From NCBI RefSeq assembly GCF_017873605.1, contig NZ_JAGGKI010000005.1:310001-374000 (forward strand): a stretch of DNA of 64,000 nt, given 5' to 3'. This DNA is from Paenibacillus lactis (GTDB lineage Bacteria > Bacillota > Bacilli > Paenibacillales > Paenibacillaceae). Positions within the stretch are counted from its first letter, which is position 1; each line of letters begins with the position of its first letter. A model generated the notes under the pieces. It searched no databases. It was not told the origin of the DNA and saw only the letters and a list, made by a program, of their open reading frames with translations. Of the stretch, positions 35,528-42,591 are shown piece after piece. The position numbers were made by a program, and so were the translations under genes.

Positions 35528-36178
35528 CTATTTTTCACTTTGGTATAAAAACTCAACTTCACCATCTAGCAAATATCGATATTCAAATAATTGCATTGTT
35601 CTTTCCCTAATTCTCTCCCGTATAACCCTGCCTAGGCTTACCGATCCTTGTGATCCAAGGTTACCATTATTAATAAATGTCTTCTCTACAAATTTTGTTT
35701 CCCTTAAGTGATACTGTAACCATTCTTTTTGCGATTCAATTAGTGCTTTTCTTGGTTCTTTATCCAACTTAGAAAGAAGCTTCTTATATATTTGATTCAA
35801 CTCTTTATCCCAAGTCTCTGCATATTTGCTTTCCAACGCCCCCCATCCCAATGTTGTAATCTCTTTGGAATTTTGAAATTCATTAAATTCCACTTCATAA
35901 TCATGATCTATAGGATTTCGAAGCATTTCATCATAAAATTCCCCAGTCAATTCATAGTTCCCAATGCTCATGGATAACAATTTATTGTTAGCAGGATCTG
36001 ATCGACCTTCAGATATTTTTTTTGATTCTGTTTCATTACCTGTACTCACCACATCGGAAGGCAGTTCAGAATTCTTTATTGATTTAGTTTCGCTGTTCAA
36101 GGTAGTCGATTGACTAATATTCTGACAAGATGAAAACACGATCGTAATAAAAAATAATAAGAGTATCTTACTCTTCAT
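35528..36178 (-). CDS. Lipoprotein with LprI/DUF1311 domain
   Basis: Residues 1-18 form a lipoprotein signal with lipobox VFSSC. A Ser/Thr/Lys-rich linker (about 20-70) leads to a C-terminal domain typical of the lysozyme-inhibitor LprI (DUF1311) family: YAETWDKELNQIYKKLLSKL, then LIESQKEWLQYHLRETKFV and GSQGSVSLGRVIRERI. Such domains bind lysozyme in characterised mycobacterial members; a role in defence against cell-wall attack is inferred. Half-site J follows its 5' side. Confidence 0.75.
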   Translation of the reverse strand: MKSKILLLFFITIVFSSCQNISQSTTLNSETKSIKNSELPSDVVSTGNETESKKISEGRSDPANNKLLSMSIGNYELTGEFYDEMLRNPIDHDYEVEFNEFQNSKEITTLGWGALESKYAETWDKELNQIYKKLLSKLDKEPRKALIESQKEWLQYHLRETKFVEKTFINNGNLGSQGSVSLGRVIRERIRERTMQLFEYRYLLDGEVEFLYQSEK

Positions 36179-36209
36179 AAACGATCTCCTTAAATATTAT
36201 CCATAATAT

Positions 36210-36422
36210 TTACCGGTAATGGCGCATAACGTCCCTGTGTTCACGACCCCTCACCGACTTAAGTGACCGCAGGGAACGGCCGCGATGCGCTTCAATAGAA
36301 GTTGAGCCGATATGATCTATTCGAATAGCTAGCTCGCCAAGTGCTTGTCGAATCTCTAAACCAATACTTTTAAATTCTTCTTTCCAAGAAGGATTATAGG
36401 GTACTACAATAATCGGACCTGA
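36210..36422 (-). pseudogene. GrpB (UPF0157) family gene truncated by a half attC-like site
   Basis: The ATG at 36422 opens MSGPIIVVPYNPSWKEEF, then RIDHIGSTSI at about residues 35-44, exactly the start of GrpB/UPF0157 proteins. After GSTSI the expected PGLxAKP is absent; the frame passes into site DNA and ends after 26 more unrelated residues at 36210. The break coincides with the interior of half-site J (36289). The full family length is about 170 residues, so this is an N-terminal stump, produced by a deletion that removed the gene end and the adjacent half of the site. Confidence 0.75.
36224..36289 (-). repeat. attC-like half-site J (left half only)
   Basis: CGCATAACGTCCCTGTGTTC, ACGACCCCTCACCGACTTAAG and GGCCGCGATGCG match the first half of type B sites (compare 44903-44963). 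It stops abruptly at GATGCG and joins the truncated GrpB gene. Confidence 0.75.
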
Positions 36423-36502
36423 CATAATAACCTCCGCTAAGATTTGTGGACTAGTTCCGCTTAGTGCAGGGTTGTCCACCTGATTCACTTCCTTGATAAA
36501 CC

Positions 36503-36553
36503 CCGGGCGGCCCCAGGGAACGAAGGTGCCGCAACGTAAATACGGTGTTAGAC
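36503..36553 (-). repeat. attC-like half-site J' (right half only)
   Basis: GGGCGGCCCCAGGGAACGAAG, GTGCCGCAACGTAAATACG and the core GTTAGACG form a right half. It lies between the GrpB stump and toxin module 3 and would belong to the toxin cassette. Confidence 0.65.
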
Positions 36554-36681
36554 GGAGTTAACGCTCCTTTGCGGCTGTCCTCAAATAAGGGGTGATTATC
36601 TAATTTTTTACCAGGTTCCGCTTTATTCGTTTATGTATTTTCCAGGTTCACTTCTTTTTCCAATTGTGTTATCATACTTTT

Positions 36682-36800
36682 AAAGATGCCGAGTGCGGCA
36701 AACACTCGGCTTGACAATTGGCTTGGATGGGACTCCCCTTCTGAGTCGAATAGGAACAAAAACCCACCTGGGCGCTAACTTTTGGTGGGTTTTTACTTTT
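36682..36800 (+). ncRNA. Candidate antitoxin RNA of toxin module 3
   Basis: A plus-strand promoter (TTCACT at 36647-36652, 17-bp spacer, TATCAT at 36670-36675) would start an RNA near 36682. It has a 5' hairpin (GCCGAGTG/CACTCGGC, 36688-36710), a single-stranded middle and the terminator at 36758-36794. It overlaps the 3' end of the oppositely transcribed toxin gene, the convergent layout of TxpA/RatA-type type I systems. Confidence 0.6.
36758..36794. terminator. Bidirectional terminator shared by toxin 3 and its antitoxin RNA
   Basis: An 11-bp perfect stem AAAAACCCACC/GGTGGGTTTTT with A- and T-runs on both sides can terminate in either direction. It touches the toxin stop codon (36793-36795). 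Confidence 0.75.
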
Positions 36801-36888
36801 TCTTGTTGTTGGAATTGAGGTATGTTAAAAGGGCAAGAATAAACGATCCAAATAGAAACATGATCGTCAGTGCATCCTTAACTTGCAT
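36793..36888 (-). CDS. Holin-like type I toxin peptide, module 3 (31 aa)
   Basis: A short gene with a very strong site (AAGGAGGTGAATCC before the ATG). The peptide begins MQVKDALTIMFLFG, has a single hydrophobic helix (FLFGSFILALLTYL) and ends in a Lys tail (NNKKK). This is the layout of the Bacillota putative holin-like toxins (TxpA/BsrG/YonT-type) that depolarise the membrane. The leader contains a small stem (CCTTTCGAAAGG) overlapping the site. Relatives at 38108 and 42396 share the DALT..MF.FG.FILALLTY core. Confidence 0.75.
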   Translation of the reverse strand: MQVKDALTIMFLFGSFILALLTYLNSNNKKK

Positions 36889-36945
36889 GGATTCACCTCC
36901 TTTCGAAGGGAAACCATGCCCACCCAAGATTCAATTGCCCTTCCT

Positions 36946-36974
36946 ATTGTACCATTATCTCCCAATGGGGTGAA
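36946..36974 (-). promoter_or_regulatory. Promoter of toxin 3
   Basis: On the minus strand: -35 TTCACC (36969-36974), 17-bp spacer, extended -10 TGGTACAAT (hexamer 36946-36951). It lies about 58 bp upstream of the toxin start codon. Confidence 0.6.
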
Positions 36975-37018
36975 GAACAATCGTTCGATATTTTTATGGT
37001 TTAGATGTCGTTAATTTC

Positions 37019-37183
37019 TGATAACGTTTCCGTGTTCACGACCTCCCACCAACTTAAGGCTGAGCCAGCAGCGGCCGCGATGCGGTTAGTCGGTTCGGAT
37101 GTGTCCGCTGAATCTACCACCCTGCCGATACTTCTCGCGGACGGAGGAGTCACAGGTTCCGATGCGAGATTATATTGTTATAT
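37019..37183 (-). repeat. attC-like site K (type B arms)
   Basis: The left end is intact (CTGATAACGTTTCCGTGTTC, ACGACCTCCCACC). The interior has AACTTAAGGC ... GGCCGCGATGCGGTTAGTCGG, GGATGTGTCCGCTGAAT and CGCGGACGGAGG. The right arm (GATGCGAGATTATATTG) and core GTTATATG are slightly worn. Confidence 0.75.
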
Positions 37184-37216
37184 GATGTATGGCGCTTCTT
37201 CGAGTTACTTAACAAA

Positions 37217-37756
37217 TTATTGTTTATTATATGTATATAATTTCCCGTTTCTAGGCTTTATATCTACCTTCCCCTTATACCCTCTGCGATCCAACTCTTT
37301 TGTTAAAGTTTTAATAAATGCTCCGTGACTTACTATTAATACATTTGTTTCTGAATATTTTTGTTCTATTTCATCTAATATCAGCTTAGCTCTACTAAGA
37401 GTTTGTAACTTGCTCTCTTCTTGTGACTTATGCGACAAAAACCAAGCTATTCGAGCTAGGATCAGCCAAATAGTGAGATGAAGTTTTATTTTTGATTTAC
37501 TTACTGCTGTAATTCCTATTTCTCTTAGTTGATCAGTAATAATAATTTCACCATCAAAAATTACCTTGGCCGTTCTAGTTGCTCGAGATTGGTTACTACA
37601 ATAACATACATCCCATTTCCTATCGTTACTAATATTATTTGCGATTTGTATTTCTGCTTTATCATATTCTTCTACCCAATTATTAAATTGTTTAGCTGTC
37701 ATCCATTTGTTCTCAGGTTTATATGTGACCTTAAAATGCCTTACTATTCCAATCAT
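37217..37756 (-). CDS. Histidine phosphatase superfamily protein
   Basis: A 179-residue protein. The catalytic motif is IVRHFKVTY at the very N-terminus (RHG-type, with F for G), VCYCSNQSRATRTAKVIF supplies the second Arg region, and LIVSHGAFIKTL the second histidine. These are the phosphate-pocket elements of the branch-2/phosphoglycerate-mutase-like family. The substitution in RHG and a long basic middle (KSKIKLHL) make the substrate unpredictable. One-gene cassette between sites K and L. Confidence 0.75.
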   Translation of the reverse strand: MIGIVRHFKVTYKPENKWMTAKQFNNWVEEYDKAEIQIANNISNDRKWDVCYCSNQSRATRTAKVIFDGEIIITDQLREIGITAVSKSKIKLHLTIWLILARIAWFLSHKSQEESKLQTLSRAKLILDEIEQKYSETNVLIVSHGAFIKTLTKELDRRGYKGKVDIKPRNGKLYTYNKQ

Positions 37757-37784
37757 TTCAAGTCTCCGTTTTGATTATTTATCT

Positions 37785-37924
37785 CGCCACCGCATCTATG
37801 ACGCGACCCGGCCTGAGATAGTTCTTATCTTAGGTCGGGCCGCGTGCTGTCTGAATATACGCCTATGGGATTGCTTCTGGCAACCAAGGGGCTAATGCCC
37901 CGCAGCTTAGATGCATTGTTAAGT
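37785..37924 (-). repeat. attC-like site L (type C arms)
   Basis: The arm CTATGACGCGACCCGGCCT pairs with AGGTCGGGCCGCGTG through GATAGTTCTTATCTTAG. Then GTCTGAATA, GGCAACCAAGGGGCTAATG, CCCCGCAG, and the right end TTAGATGCATTGTTAAGTG. The left TAAC core is lost. It is almost the same as site R at 42064 and begins a duplicated unit. Confidence 0.78.
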
Positions 37925-38051
37925 GATGTTTCTGCCTTCTCTGTATTACATTCTCATATAAGTTTTACAGATATATTTTTTCTTATGTATTCTAGTTATT
38001 TATAGTATTTTAGTAGTATTTCATCATGTCCTCTATGTTAAAATTCTCTAG

Positions 38052-38057
38052 TACAAT
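38052..38057 (+). promoter_or_regulatory. -10 element of toxin 1
   Basis: TACAAT lies 43 bp upstream of the proposed toxin start (38102/38108). The -35 is weak. The transcript would open with GGGCGGTC (38070-38077), able to pair with GACCGCCC after the stop codon (38191-38198), closing the message into a long-range fold. Confidence 0.4.
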
Positions 38058-38107
38058 TTACGGATTTAAGGGCGGTCGGCTAATCTCCCAGAAGGGAGGT
38101 GATGCCC

Positions 38108-38188
38108 ATGGAGGTCAAAAATGCATTTTCCTTAATGTTCATGTTCGGCATGTTCATTCTGGCATTGCTCACCTACATGAAAAAGTAA
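38108..38188 (+). CDS. Holin-like type I toxin peptide, module 1 (26 aa)
   Basis: The peptide reads MEVKNAFSLMFMFGMFILAL, then LTYMKK: one hydrophobic helix and a basic tail, as in the Bacillota putative holin-like toxins. AAGGGAGGTGATG precedes it; an ATG two codons upstream (38102) is possible. The site is locked in a small stem (CTCCC-AGAA-GGGAG), and the message ends with a hairpin (AATAGACCG/CGGTCTATT, 38187-38219). These are known means of delaying type I toxin translation. It is oriented against most cassette genes and has its own promoter, as toxin-antitoxin cassettes do in large integrons. Confidence 0.72.
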   Translation: MEVKNAFSLMFMFGMFILALLTYMKK

Positions 38189-38305
38189 TAGACCGCCCTG
38201 GCTAGGATAACGGTCTATTTCCGACCCATCTTACGTGGCCGACTGCTCTTTATGCAGTTATTGTGCTTAGAAGTCATGTTCCAGCATGGCTCCTTACTTA
38301 ATTCT
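38187..38305 (-). ncRNA. Candidate antitoxin RNA of module 1
   Basis: On the minus strand a -10 (TATACT, plus-strand 38312-38317) with a weak -35 would start an RNA near 38305. It would have a 5' hairpin near 38263-38292 and end at the hairpin 38187-38219 followed by T-rich sequence. It overlaps the toxin 3' end. Confidence 0.45.
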
Positions 38306-38394
38306 TACCTCAGTATAACTCAATTTATAACGCTTTTATTGGTTTTGTTGAATATTTTTTATATAAGGTCTGTAATGTTGATTGCAGTAATTTC

Positions 38395-38575
38395 ACTTAA
38401 CGTCTTATGCATTCACGAACCCGAGAGGTTTAAGCTTCCACGGCGATAAAACGAAGTGGTCGCCTCGCCGGGTCGAAGACTTCGCCTCGCAGGTGTTGTC
38501 CGCTGAACTGAAGCTGCTTCCCCGAAATGCCTCCAGTGGACCGAGGGGGCGACAGCGTGAATGGCGTTGTTAGGA
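38395..38575 (-). repeat. attC-like site M (type A arms)
   Basis: The left end is CACTTAACGTCTTATGCATT, CACGAACCCGAGAGG. The arm GAACCCGAGAGGTTTAAG pairs with GACTTCGCCTCGCAGG. Then TGTCCGCTGAA, CCAGTGGACCGAGGGGGCG and the right end CAGCGTGAATGGCGTTG, TTAGGAGATGC. Confidence 0.82.
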
Positions 38576-38598
38576 GATGCCGCCCTGAAATACCCTCA

Positions 38599-39081
38599 TT
38601 ATATCTTTTTTACTGGACAATATATCTTGATTTCATTCTTCTCATTATCATTTTCTATTATTGTTTTCTCATCGTATTTCTCAAAGTAATATGCCACATC
38701 ATCATACGTATATCCATTTTTATGTATCCATCTTGAAGTATACTCATATGCAGTTTCTGTCTGACTAATCGGACCAACGTAGTGTGTTAATGAATAAGTT
38801 CTAGGAAGTAGATGGATATGTACCATCTCATTGGGCAATTTACTGAATGGCTCAACTTCATAGCAGCAATAGAAGTCCACCAGTCCCTGGTTCTCTTTAT
38901 AGTTAGGCGGGGTTATTCCAAAGGTGACATTCGGATTCTTAACGTTTGGTATTTCTTCCCTTCTTCTCGTTAATTCAAGGAAACCTTTATTTATATTCTC
39001 TCCCAGCATAGAGATATAGGCAGTTGCTCGAATCCCAACATATGTCGTGATATCTTTTGTTTCTATGATTTCTACCTTCAT
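38599..39081 (-). CDS. GyrI-like effector-binding domain protein
   Basis: Start 39081 (MKVEIIETKDITTYVGIRAT) is preceded by GAGGTGATCACA. The protein is about 160 residues with two similar halves, the usual build of the GyrI/Rob effector-binding (SHS2) fold; FYCCYEVEPFSKLPNEMVHI and TYSLTHYVGPISQTETAYEY are the two key segments. Stand-alone members bind or sequester small hydrophobic molecules, including drugs, and some hydrolyse cyclopropanoids. One-gene cassette between sites M and N. Confidence 0.75.
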   Translation of the reverse strand: MKVEIIETKDITTYVGIRATAYISMLGENINKGFLELTRRREEIPNVKNPNVTFGITPPNYKENQGLVDFYCCYEVEPFSKLPNEMVHIHLLPRTYSLTHYVGPISQTETAYEYTSRWIHKNGYTYDDVAYYFEKYDEKTIIENDNEKNEIKIYCPVKKI

Positions 39082-39116
39082 TGTGATCACCTCATCGTTA
39101 TTCTTCTGGCGGTTTC

Positions 39117-39280
39117 GCCTAACGTTCCTGTATCTACGAACGCGAGAGGCTTAAAAAGGGGCGCCAGCGACTGGGTCGATTGGACTTAGCTTCGAAGGGT
39201 TGTGAGCTGATTCGGCATCCTTGCTTACCACTTCTAACGAACCAAGGGCGTGGCCCGCAGCGTAGATATTGTGTTATAGG
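39117..39280 (-). repeat. attC-like site N (type A arms)
   Basis: The left end CGCCTAACGTTCCTGTATCT, ACGAACGCGAGAGGCTTAA is crisp. The return arm GACTTAGCTTCGAAGGGTTG, hairpin AAGGGCGTGGCCC and right end GCAGCGTAGATATTGTG, TTATAGG complete it. The outer arms read GTATCTACG/CGTAGATA rather than TATTCACG/CGTGAATA, a compensated change. Confidence 0.85.
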
Positions 39281-39299
39281 ATGTTAGCGCCTTCTTCGA

Positions 39300-39864
39300 T
39301 CAACTTTCATTAGATTTATTGAAATCATCTTTATAGAATCTAAAATAGTTAAATGCTATTTTTTCATCACAGTAGTTCTTAAGTTCCTTCATCCCATTAT
39401 TTATAAAACCAGCTTTTTCAATAACTTTCAATGATGGAGTATTATCTACCGAAATTGTGGCCACTACATATGGAAGATTAAAGGTTTCTATTGCCCAATT
39501 TGTTAATGTTACTGCTACTTCTGTAGCATACCCATTTCCTCTATGCTGCTTTGATATACCATAAGCAACTTCAGTCTCTTTCAATTCATCAATAACACCA
39601 ATATGACAATGTCCCACGAATGTTGAATCTTCCAAAAGTTCAATGGCTAAAGGGACCATATCATTGATTACGTCAAAGCGTTCGTACTTGTTGATCTGCC
39701 AGTCAAGAAAATTAGAAGCCTCTTCCTTACTCATATTCCAGCCAGAAGGCCAATCATTTGTTTTACTCTGAAGACAAAGACTATAAATATTATCACAATC
39801 TTCTCTAGTCAGCTTTCTAATCCTAAGTCTCTCTGTTAATATAGGTAACTTGTATTGGTTTCAT
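39300..39864 (-). pseudogene. GNAT acetyltransferase with a frameshift near its start
   Basis: The main frame (39300-39734) covers the GNAT core, including the acetyl-CoA motif ISKQHRGNGYATEVAVTL and SLKVIEKAGF. Upstream of 39734 the same frame continues with LPILTERLRIRKLTREDCDN, the true N-terminal strand, but reaches no ATG. A good ATG with AGGTGA lies at 39864 (MKPIQ) in another frame, one base out. A single-base indel near 39848 thus disables the gene, or only a shortened protein from 39734 is made. One-gene cassette between sites N and O. Confidence 0.65.
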
Positions 39865-39924
39865 AATATTCTTCACCTCAAAGACATCATCTAAGAAATA
39901 ATTGTTTTATTACGCGCTGATTTC

Positions 39925-40106
39925 CTATAACGTTTCTGTATTCACGACGTCCATTCACCTAAGCTGCACGAGTCGTGCGACCAGCACGATCTCGGACTGC
40001 CGCGATGCGGTTGGGTGAATGGATGTGTCGCCTGAATGCACTTCCCCGACTTATCTCCTGGCGACCGAGGCGGCTTGTCCGACGATGCGTGAACATATTG
40101 TTATGT
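39925..40106 (-). repeat. attC-like site O (type B arms)
   Basis: The left end CCTATAACGTTTCTGTATTC, ACGACGTCCATTCACC is intact; that arm pairs with GGTTGGGTGAATGGATGTG. Inner hairpins ACGAGTCGT and GGCGACCGAGGCGGC follow. The right end is GATGCGTGAACATATTG, TTATGTG. Confidence 0.85.
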
Positions 40107-40158
40107 GATGCCCCTGCCTTTACTGATTTACTTACAACATATCTTTATAAATCCGATC

Positions 40159-40620
40159 TTATTGCGTGATATTAATTCCTTGTTCATCAAAACTAAGAGT
40201 AAAAAACTTATTCTGACCCCATGACTCGTATTGTGCATCAATTTCAATTTTGTACTTGCCAAGATCCGTCAAATAAATATCCTCAATTATTTCTTCTTTT
40301 ACATGTAAGTCAATTTCTTCGTCCAATATTGTTTTATTCAGCTTTTCAGTTTGTTTCCCATCATGAAGAGAATAAATTTTATATTGAAGTTCTACATTTC
40401 TGTGCAATTCAGTATTCCTATTCACTGTCATTATCAATTTTATAAATGCTTCCTTATTTCCTACGTCAACTGAATAAATACTAAGTCGAGCACTTAATTC
40501 GATCGGGAAAGGATCAAGAGGCATCGGTTCAGACGGTGTACTATTATTTGGTTCTTTATTCGAGCAAGAACTGAAAACAAAGACTGAAAGAAAAAGTATA
40601 ATAAAAAGATGCCTCTTCAA
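40159..40620 (-). CDS. Small lipoprotein, intracellular-proteinase-inhibitor-like fold
   Basis: The signal peptide is MKRHLFIILFLSVFVF with lipobox FSSC. After a Pro/Ser-rich linker the domain of about 110 residues is an immunoglobulin-like beta sandwich: IELSARLSIYSVDVGNKEAF, LIMTVNRNTELHRNVELQYK and DLGKYKIEIDAQYES. It resembles BsuPI/FixG-like domains in general outline only. The role is unknown. One-gene cassette between sites O and P. Confidence 0.65.
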   Translation of the reverse strand: MKRHLFIILFLSVFVFSSCSNKEPNNSTPSEPMPLDPFPIELSARLSIYSVDVGNKEAFIKLIMTVNRNTELHRNVELQYKIYSLHDGKQTEKLNKTILDEEIDLHVKEEIIEDIYLTDLGKYKIEIDAQYESWGQNKFFTLSFDEQGINITQ

Positions 40621-40657
40621 TCTTTCACCGCCTTTATCAAGTATTTAGCAGGGGTTT

Positions 40658-40818
40658 CACCTAACGTTTAGGTATCTAACGAACCCGAGAGGCTTAAGGC
40701 GCATATGCGCCGGGTCCAGTGGACCTAGTCTCGCAGGGTTGTGAGCTGATTCAGCTTCTCCGCCCACCACTTCTTGCGAACCAAGGGCAAAGCCCGCAGC
40801 GTAGATACTATGTTAGGC
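40658..40818 (-). repeat. attC-like site P (type A arms)
   Basis: Both cores are canonical: CACCTAACG left and GTTAGGCG right. The interior has GAACCCGAGAGGCTTAAG with the return arm CTAGTCTCGCAGGGTTG, a perfect inner hairpin GGCGCATATGCGCC, then AAGGGCAAAGCCCGCAG and CGTAGATACTATG. Confidence 0.88.
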
Positions 40819-40838
40819 GATGTATCTGCCTGCTTTGA

Positions 40839-40984
40839 TTACACTTTCCTAATAATGATCCCTTCTTCAAAATCCTCTATATTATTAATGTTTATCCAAA
40901 TCTCCTCTGATTCTCTTAATCTATGAAAACGTAAAATTGTGTCATCGTCATGATAAGTTAAGATAAGTATAAATCAGGTATCCA
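40839..40984 (-). pseudogene. Orphan coding remnant downstream of the AbiJ-like gene
   Basis: A frame without start codon reads ILTYHDDDTILRFHRLRESE, then EIWININNIEDFEEG and ends at a stop at 40839. It looks like real protein (C-terminal part) and partly overlaps the end of the AbiJ-like ORF in another frame. It may be the true C-terminus of that gene, displaced by a frameshift, or the relic of another cassette gene. Confidence 0.3.
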
Positions 40985-41314
40985 TGATAACATGCTTGCA
41001 TGAATTCTTTGTTTTTGTTTGAATTCTCCTTCAGTTAAATGCCCATCAGTAAACCGATCCTCAAAATGTTCTAAAGGATATTTGTCGATTACTCCTTGTA
41101 TAATTTTTGACTGAACTAATGGATCTGCTTGAGATAATATTGCTATAAATTTTTCTCTTGTTGTTCCACTAAATTCACTAGGATCAATATCTAAGCCACA
41201 ATATGCAGGATAGAATTCAGCGTGAGAGGCGTATGAAAAGTTTCCTAAGTAGCCACCGCTGACTCCAATATAAGCGACCACACTATTCACTTCTTTTCCA
41301 CTCAATCTTTCCAT
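40958..41314 (-). CDS. AbiJ-N-terminal-domain-like protein, possibly truncated
   Basis: A 118-residue protein. The segment VAYIGVSGGYLGNFSYASHA, then EFYPAYCGLDIDPSEFSGTTREKFIAIL (in outline) is the characteristic start of a small domain found at the N-terminus of AbiJ-type abortive-infection proteins and other defence-related proteins. Full proteins usually continue with an effector domain; here the ORF stops soon after (WIPDLYLS). The remnant in another frame just downstream hints at a frameshift. Cassette between sites P and Q. Confidence 0.55.
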   Translation of the reverse strand: MERLSGKEVNSVVAYIGVSGGYLGNFSYASHAEFYPAYCGLDIDPSEFSGTTREKFIAILSQADPLVQSKIIQGVIDKYPLEHFEDRFTDGHLTEGEFKQKQRIHASMLSWIPDLYLS

Positions 41315-41359
41315 AATTGATCAACTCCAAAATCTCTATTTATCGGATTGTCGAATTTC

Positions 41360-41518
41360 AACTAACGTTTCTACATTTACGAACCCGAGAGACTTAAGGC
41401 GCGTAGCGCCGGGTCGAAGACTTAGCCTCGCAGGGTTGTCTGCAGCCACAACTTCCTCGCCTTATCTTCTGCAGACCAAGGGGCCGTCAGAGCCCGCAGC
41501 GTGAATGTGATGTTATCT
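41360..41518 (-). repeat. attC-like site Q (type A arms)
   Basis: The left end AACTAACGTTTCTACATTTA, CGAACCCGAGAGACTTAAG; inner hairpin GGCGCGTAGCGCC; return arm GACTTAGCCTCGCAGGGTTG; second stem GTCTGCAG/CTGCAGAC; right end GCAGCGTGAATGTGATG, TTATCTG. Every stem is complementary. Confidence 0.88.
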
Positions 41519-41538
41519 GCTGTTCCTCACTTCTTCGA

Positions 41539-42027
41539 CTAAACAGTAAGTAAGTCTTTCATTAACCAATCGTTGTAGTTTCCATCCTTCGAGACAAACC
41601 ATACATTCGTATATTTACTTGGCTTATATATCAAGTTTTTTTCTCTTAGAAAGCAACTCATTCCAAATATAGGGGAGGCATTTCTAATTAATAGTGTTAT
41701 TGGATATATAGTTTCGTACTTAAGTATCTTCTTTTCTTTTTGTTTTAGTAGTCCATTTAGTGTTTCTATATAATCTTTGGAGTTTTCTAATCCATGTATT
41801 TCGTTTGTAGATCTGCCTAGTATCATTTTTGCTTCTTCGGAATTATAAAATAAGTGAGCTACTTCAAGACCCATGAAATCGCCTTTCTCGTTTTTTAGTA
41901 CAAAATCCGGACACTCACGTCTTTCTGCTATTTCCAACTTATCTTTGTGGTTTAGATTATATAGGTTCATATATATGCTAACTGCTGCTTCTTCTAATGC
42001 ATATTTCTCATCATTATGATTGTTCAT
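41539..42027 (-). CDS. Hypothetical protein, restriction-nuclease-like
   Basis: A 162-residue protein. ECPDFVLKNEKGDFMGLEVA (about residues 38-57) has the PDF...GxxGLEV spacing of PD-(D/E)xK nuclease cores (Asp, then E-x-V). ALEEAAVSIYMNLYNLNHKD precedes it as the helix with the extra Glu. The rest (YPITLLIRNASPIFG, SKYTNVWFVSKDGNY) is consistent with a restriction-endonuclease-like fold of unknown target. The second catalytic Lys is not evident, so activity is uncertain. One-gene cassette between sites Q and R. Confidence 0.5.
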   Translation of the reverse strand: MNNHNDEKYALEEAAVSIYMNLYNLNHKDKLEIAERRECPDFVLKNEKGDFMGLEVAHLFYNSEEAKMILGRSTNEIHGLENSKDYIETLNGLLKQKEKKILKYETIYPITLLIRNASPIFGMSCFLREKNLIYKPSKYTNVWFVSKDGNYNDWLMKDLLTV

Positions 42028-42063
42028 ATCTTATAGTTCCTTTTATAGGTTTTGAGGAATTGC

Positions 42064-42209
42064 AGATAACGTTTCCGGATCTATGACGCGACCCGGCCTT
42101 AGATAGCTCTTATCTTAGGTCGGGTCGTGTGTTGTCTGAGTTAACGTCTATGAGCTTGCTTCTGACAACCAAGGGGGAAATGCCCCGCAGCATAGATGCA
42201 TTGTTAAGT
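42064..42209 (-). repeat. attC-like site R (type C arms)
   Basis: The left end CAGATAACGTTTCCGGATCT, ATGACGCGACCCGGCCTTAG and return arm CTTAGGTCGGGTCGTGTG are complementary. Then GTTGTCTGAG, TGACAACCAAGGGG, GCCCCGCAG and right end CATAGATGCATTGTTAAGTG. It is the sister of site L and starts the second copy of the duplicated unit. Confidence 0.85.
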
Positions 42210-42339
42210 GGTGTTACTGCCTTCTTTGTATTTACATTCTCATATAAGTTTTACAGATTTATATTGTTTCCTATGTATTCTAGTTATTTATAGTATTTTT
42301 ATGGTATTTCATCATGTCTTATATGTTATAATTTTCTGG

Positions 42340-42345
42340 TACAAT
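42340..42345 (+). promoter_or_regulatory. Extended -10 of toxin 2
   Basis: TGGTACAAT (hexamer 42340-42345) is an extended -10; TCTTAT is the best -35 17 bp upstream. It is in the same position as the module 1 element. Confidence 0.45.
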
Positions 42346-42395
42346 ATGCGGCTTGAAGGACGGTCGGCTAGTCTCCCGGAAGGGAGGTGATGCCC

Positions 42396-42479
42396 GTGGA
42401 GGTTAAAGATGCTCTCACCTTAATGCTCATGTTTGGCATGTTCATTTTGGCGCTTCTTACCTACATGAAAAAGAAATAG
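42396..42479 (+). CDS. Holin-like type I toxin peptide, module 2 (27 aa)
   Basis: A GTG start (or the ATG at 42390) follows GGAAGGGAGGTG. The peptide MEVKDALTLMLMFGMFILAL, then LTYMKKK is almost the same as module 1, with one hydrophobic helix and a Lys tail. The ribosome site lies in the stem CTCCC-GGAA-GGGAG. The message closes with the hairpin AAATAGACCG/CGGTCTATTT (42474-42508). A further hairpin (GGAGTCGTG/CGCACGGCTCC region, 42558-42580) follows. Confidence 0.75.
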   Translation: MEVKDALTLMLMFGMFILALLTYMKKK

Positions 42480-42591
42480 ACCGCCCTCCCTAAGGTAACG
42501 GTCTATTTCGACCACCACTTAGCGGCCGACTGCTCTTTATGCAGTTATTGTGCTTAGGAGTCGTGTTCGCGCACGGCTCCTTACTTATTCT
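42474..42591 (-). ncRNA. Candidate antitoxin RNA of module 2
   Basis: A minus-strand -10 (TATACT, plus-strand 42598-42603) gives a start near 42591. The RNA opens with the stable hairpin GGAGCCGTGCGCGAACACGA, CTCC (42558-42580), continues through a linker and ends at the 42474-42508 hairpin followed by TCTTTTT. This is the same build as the other two candidates. Confidence 0.55.
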
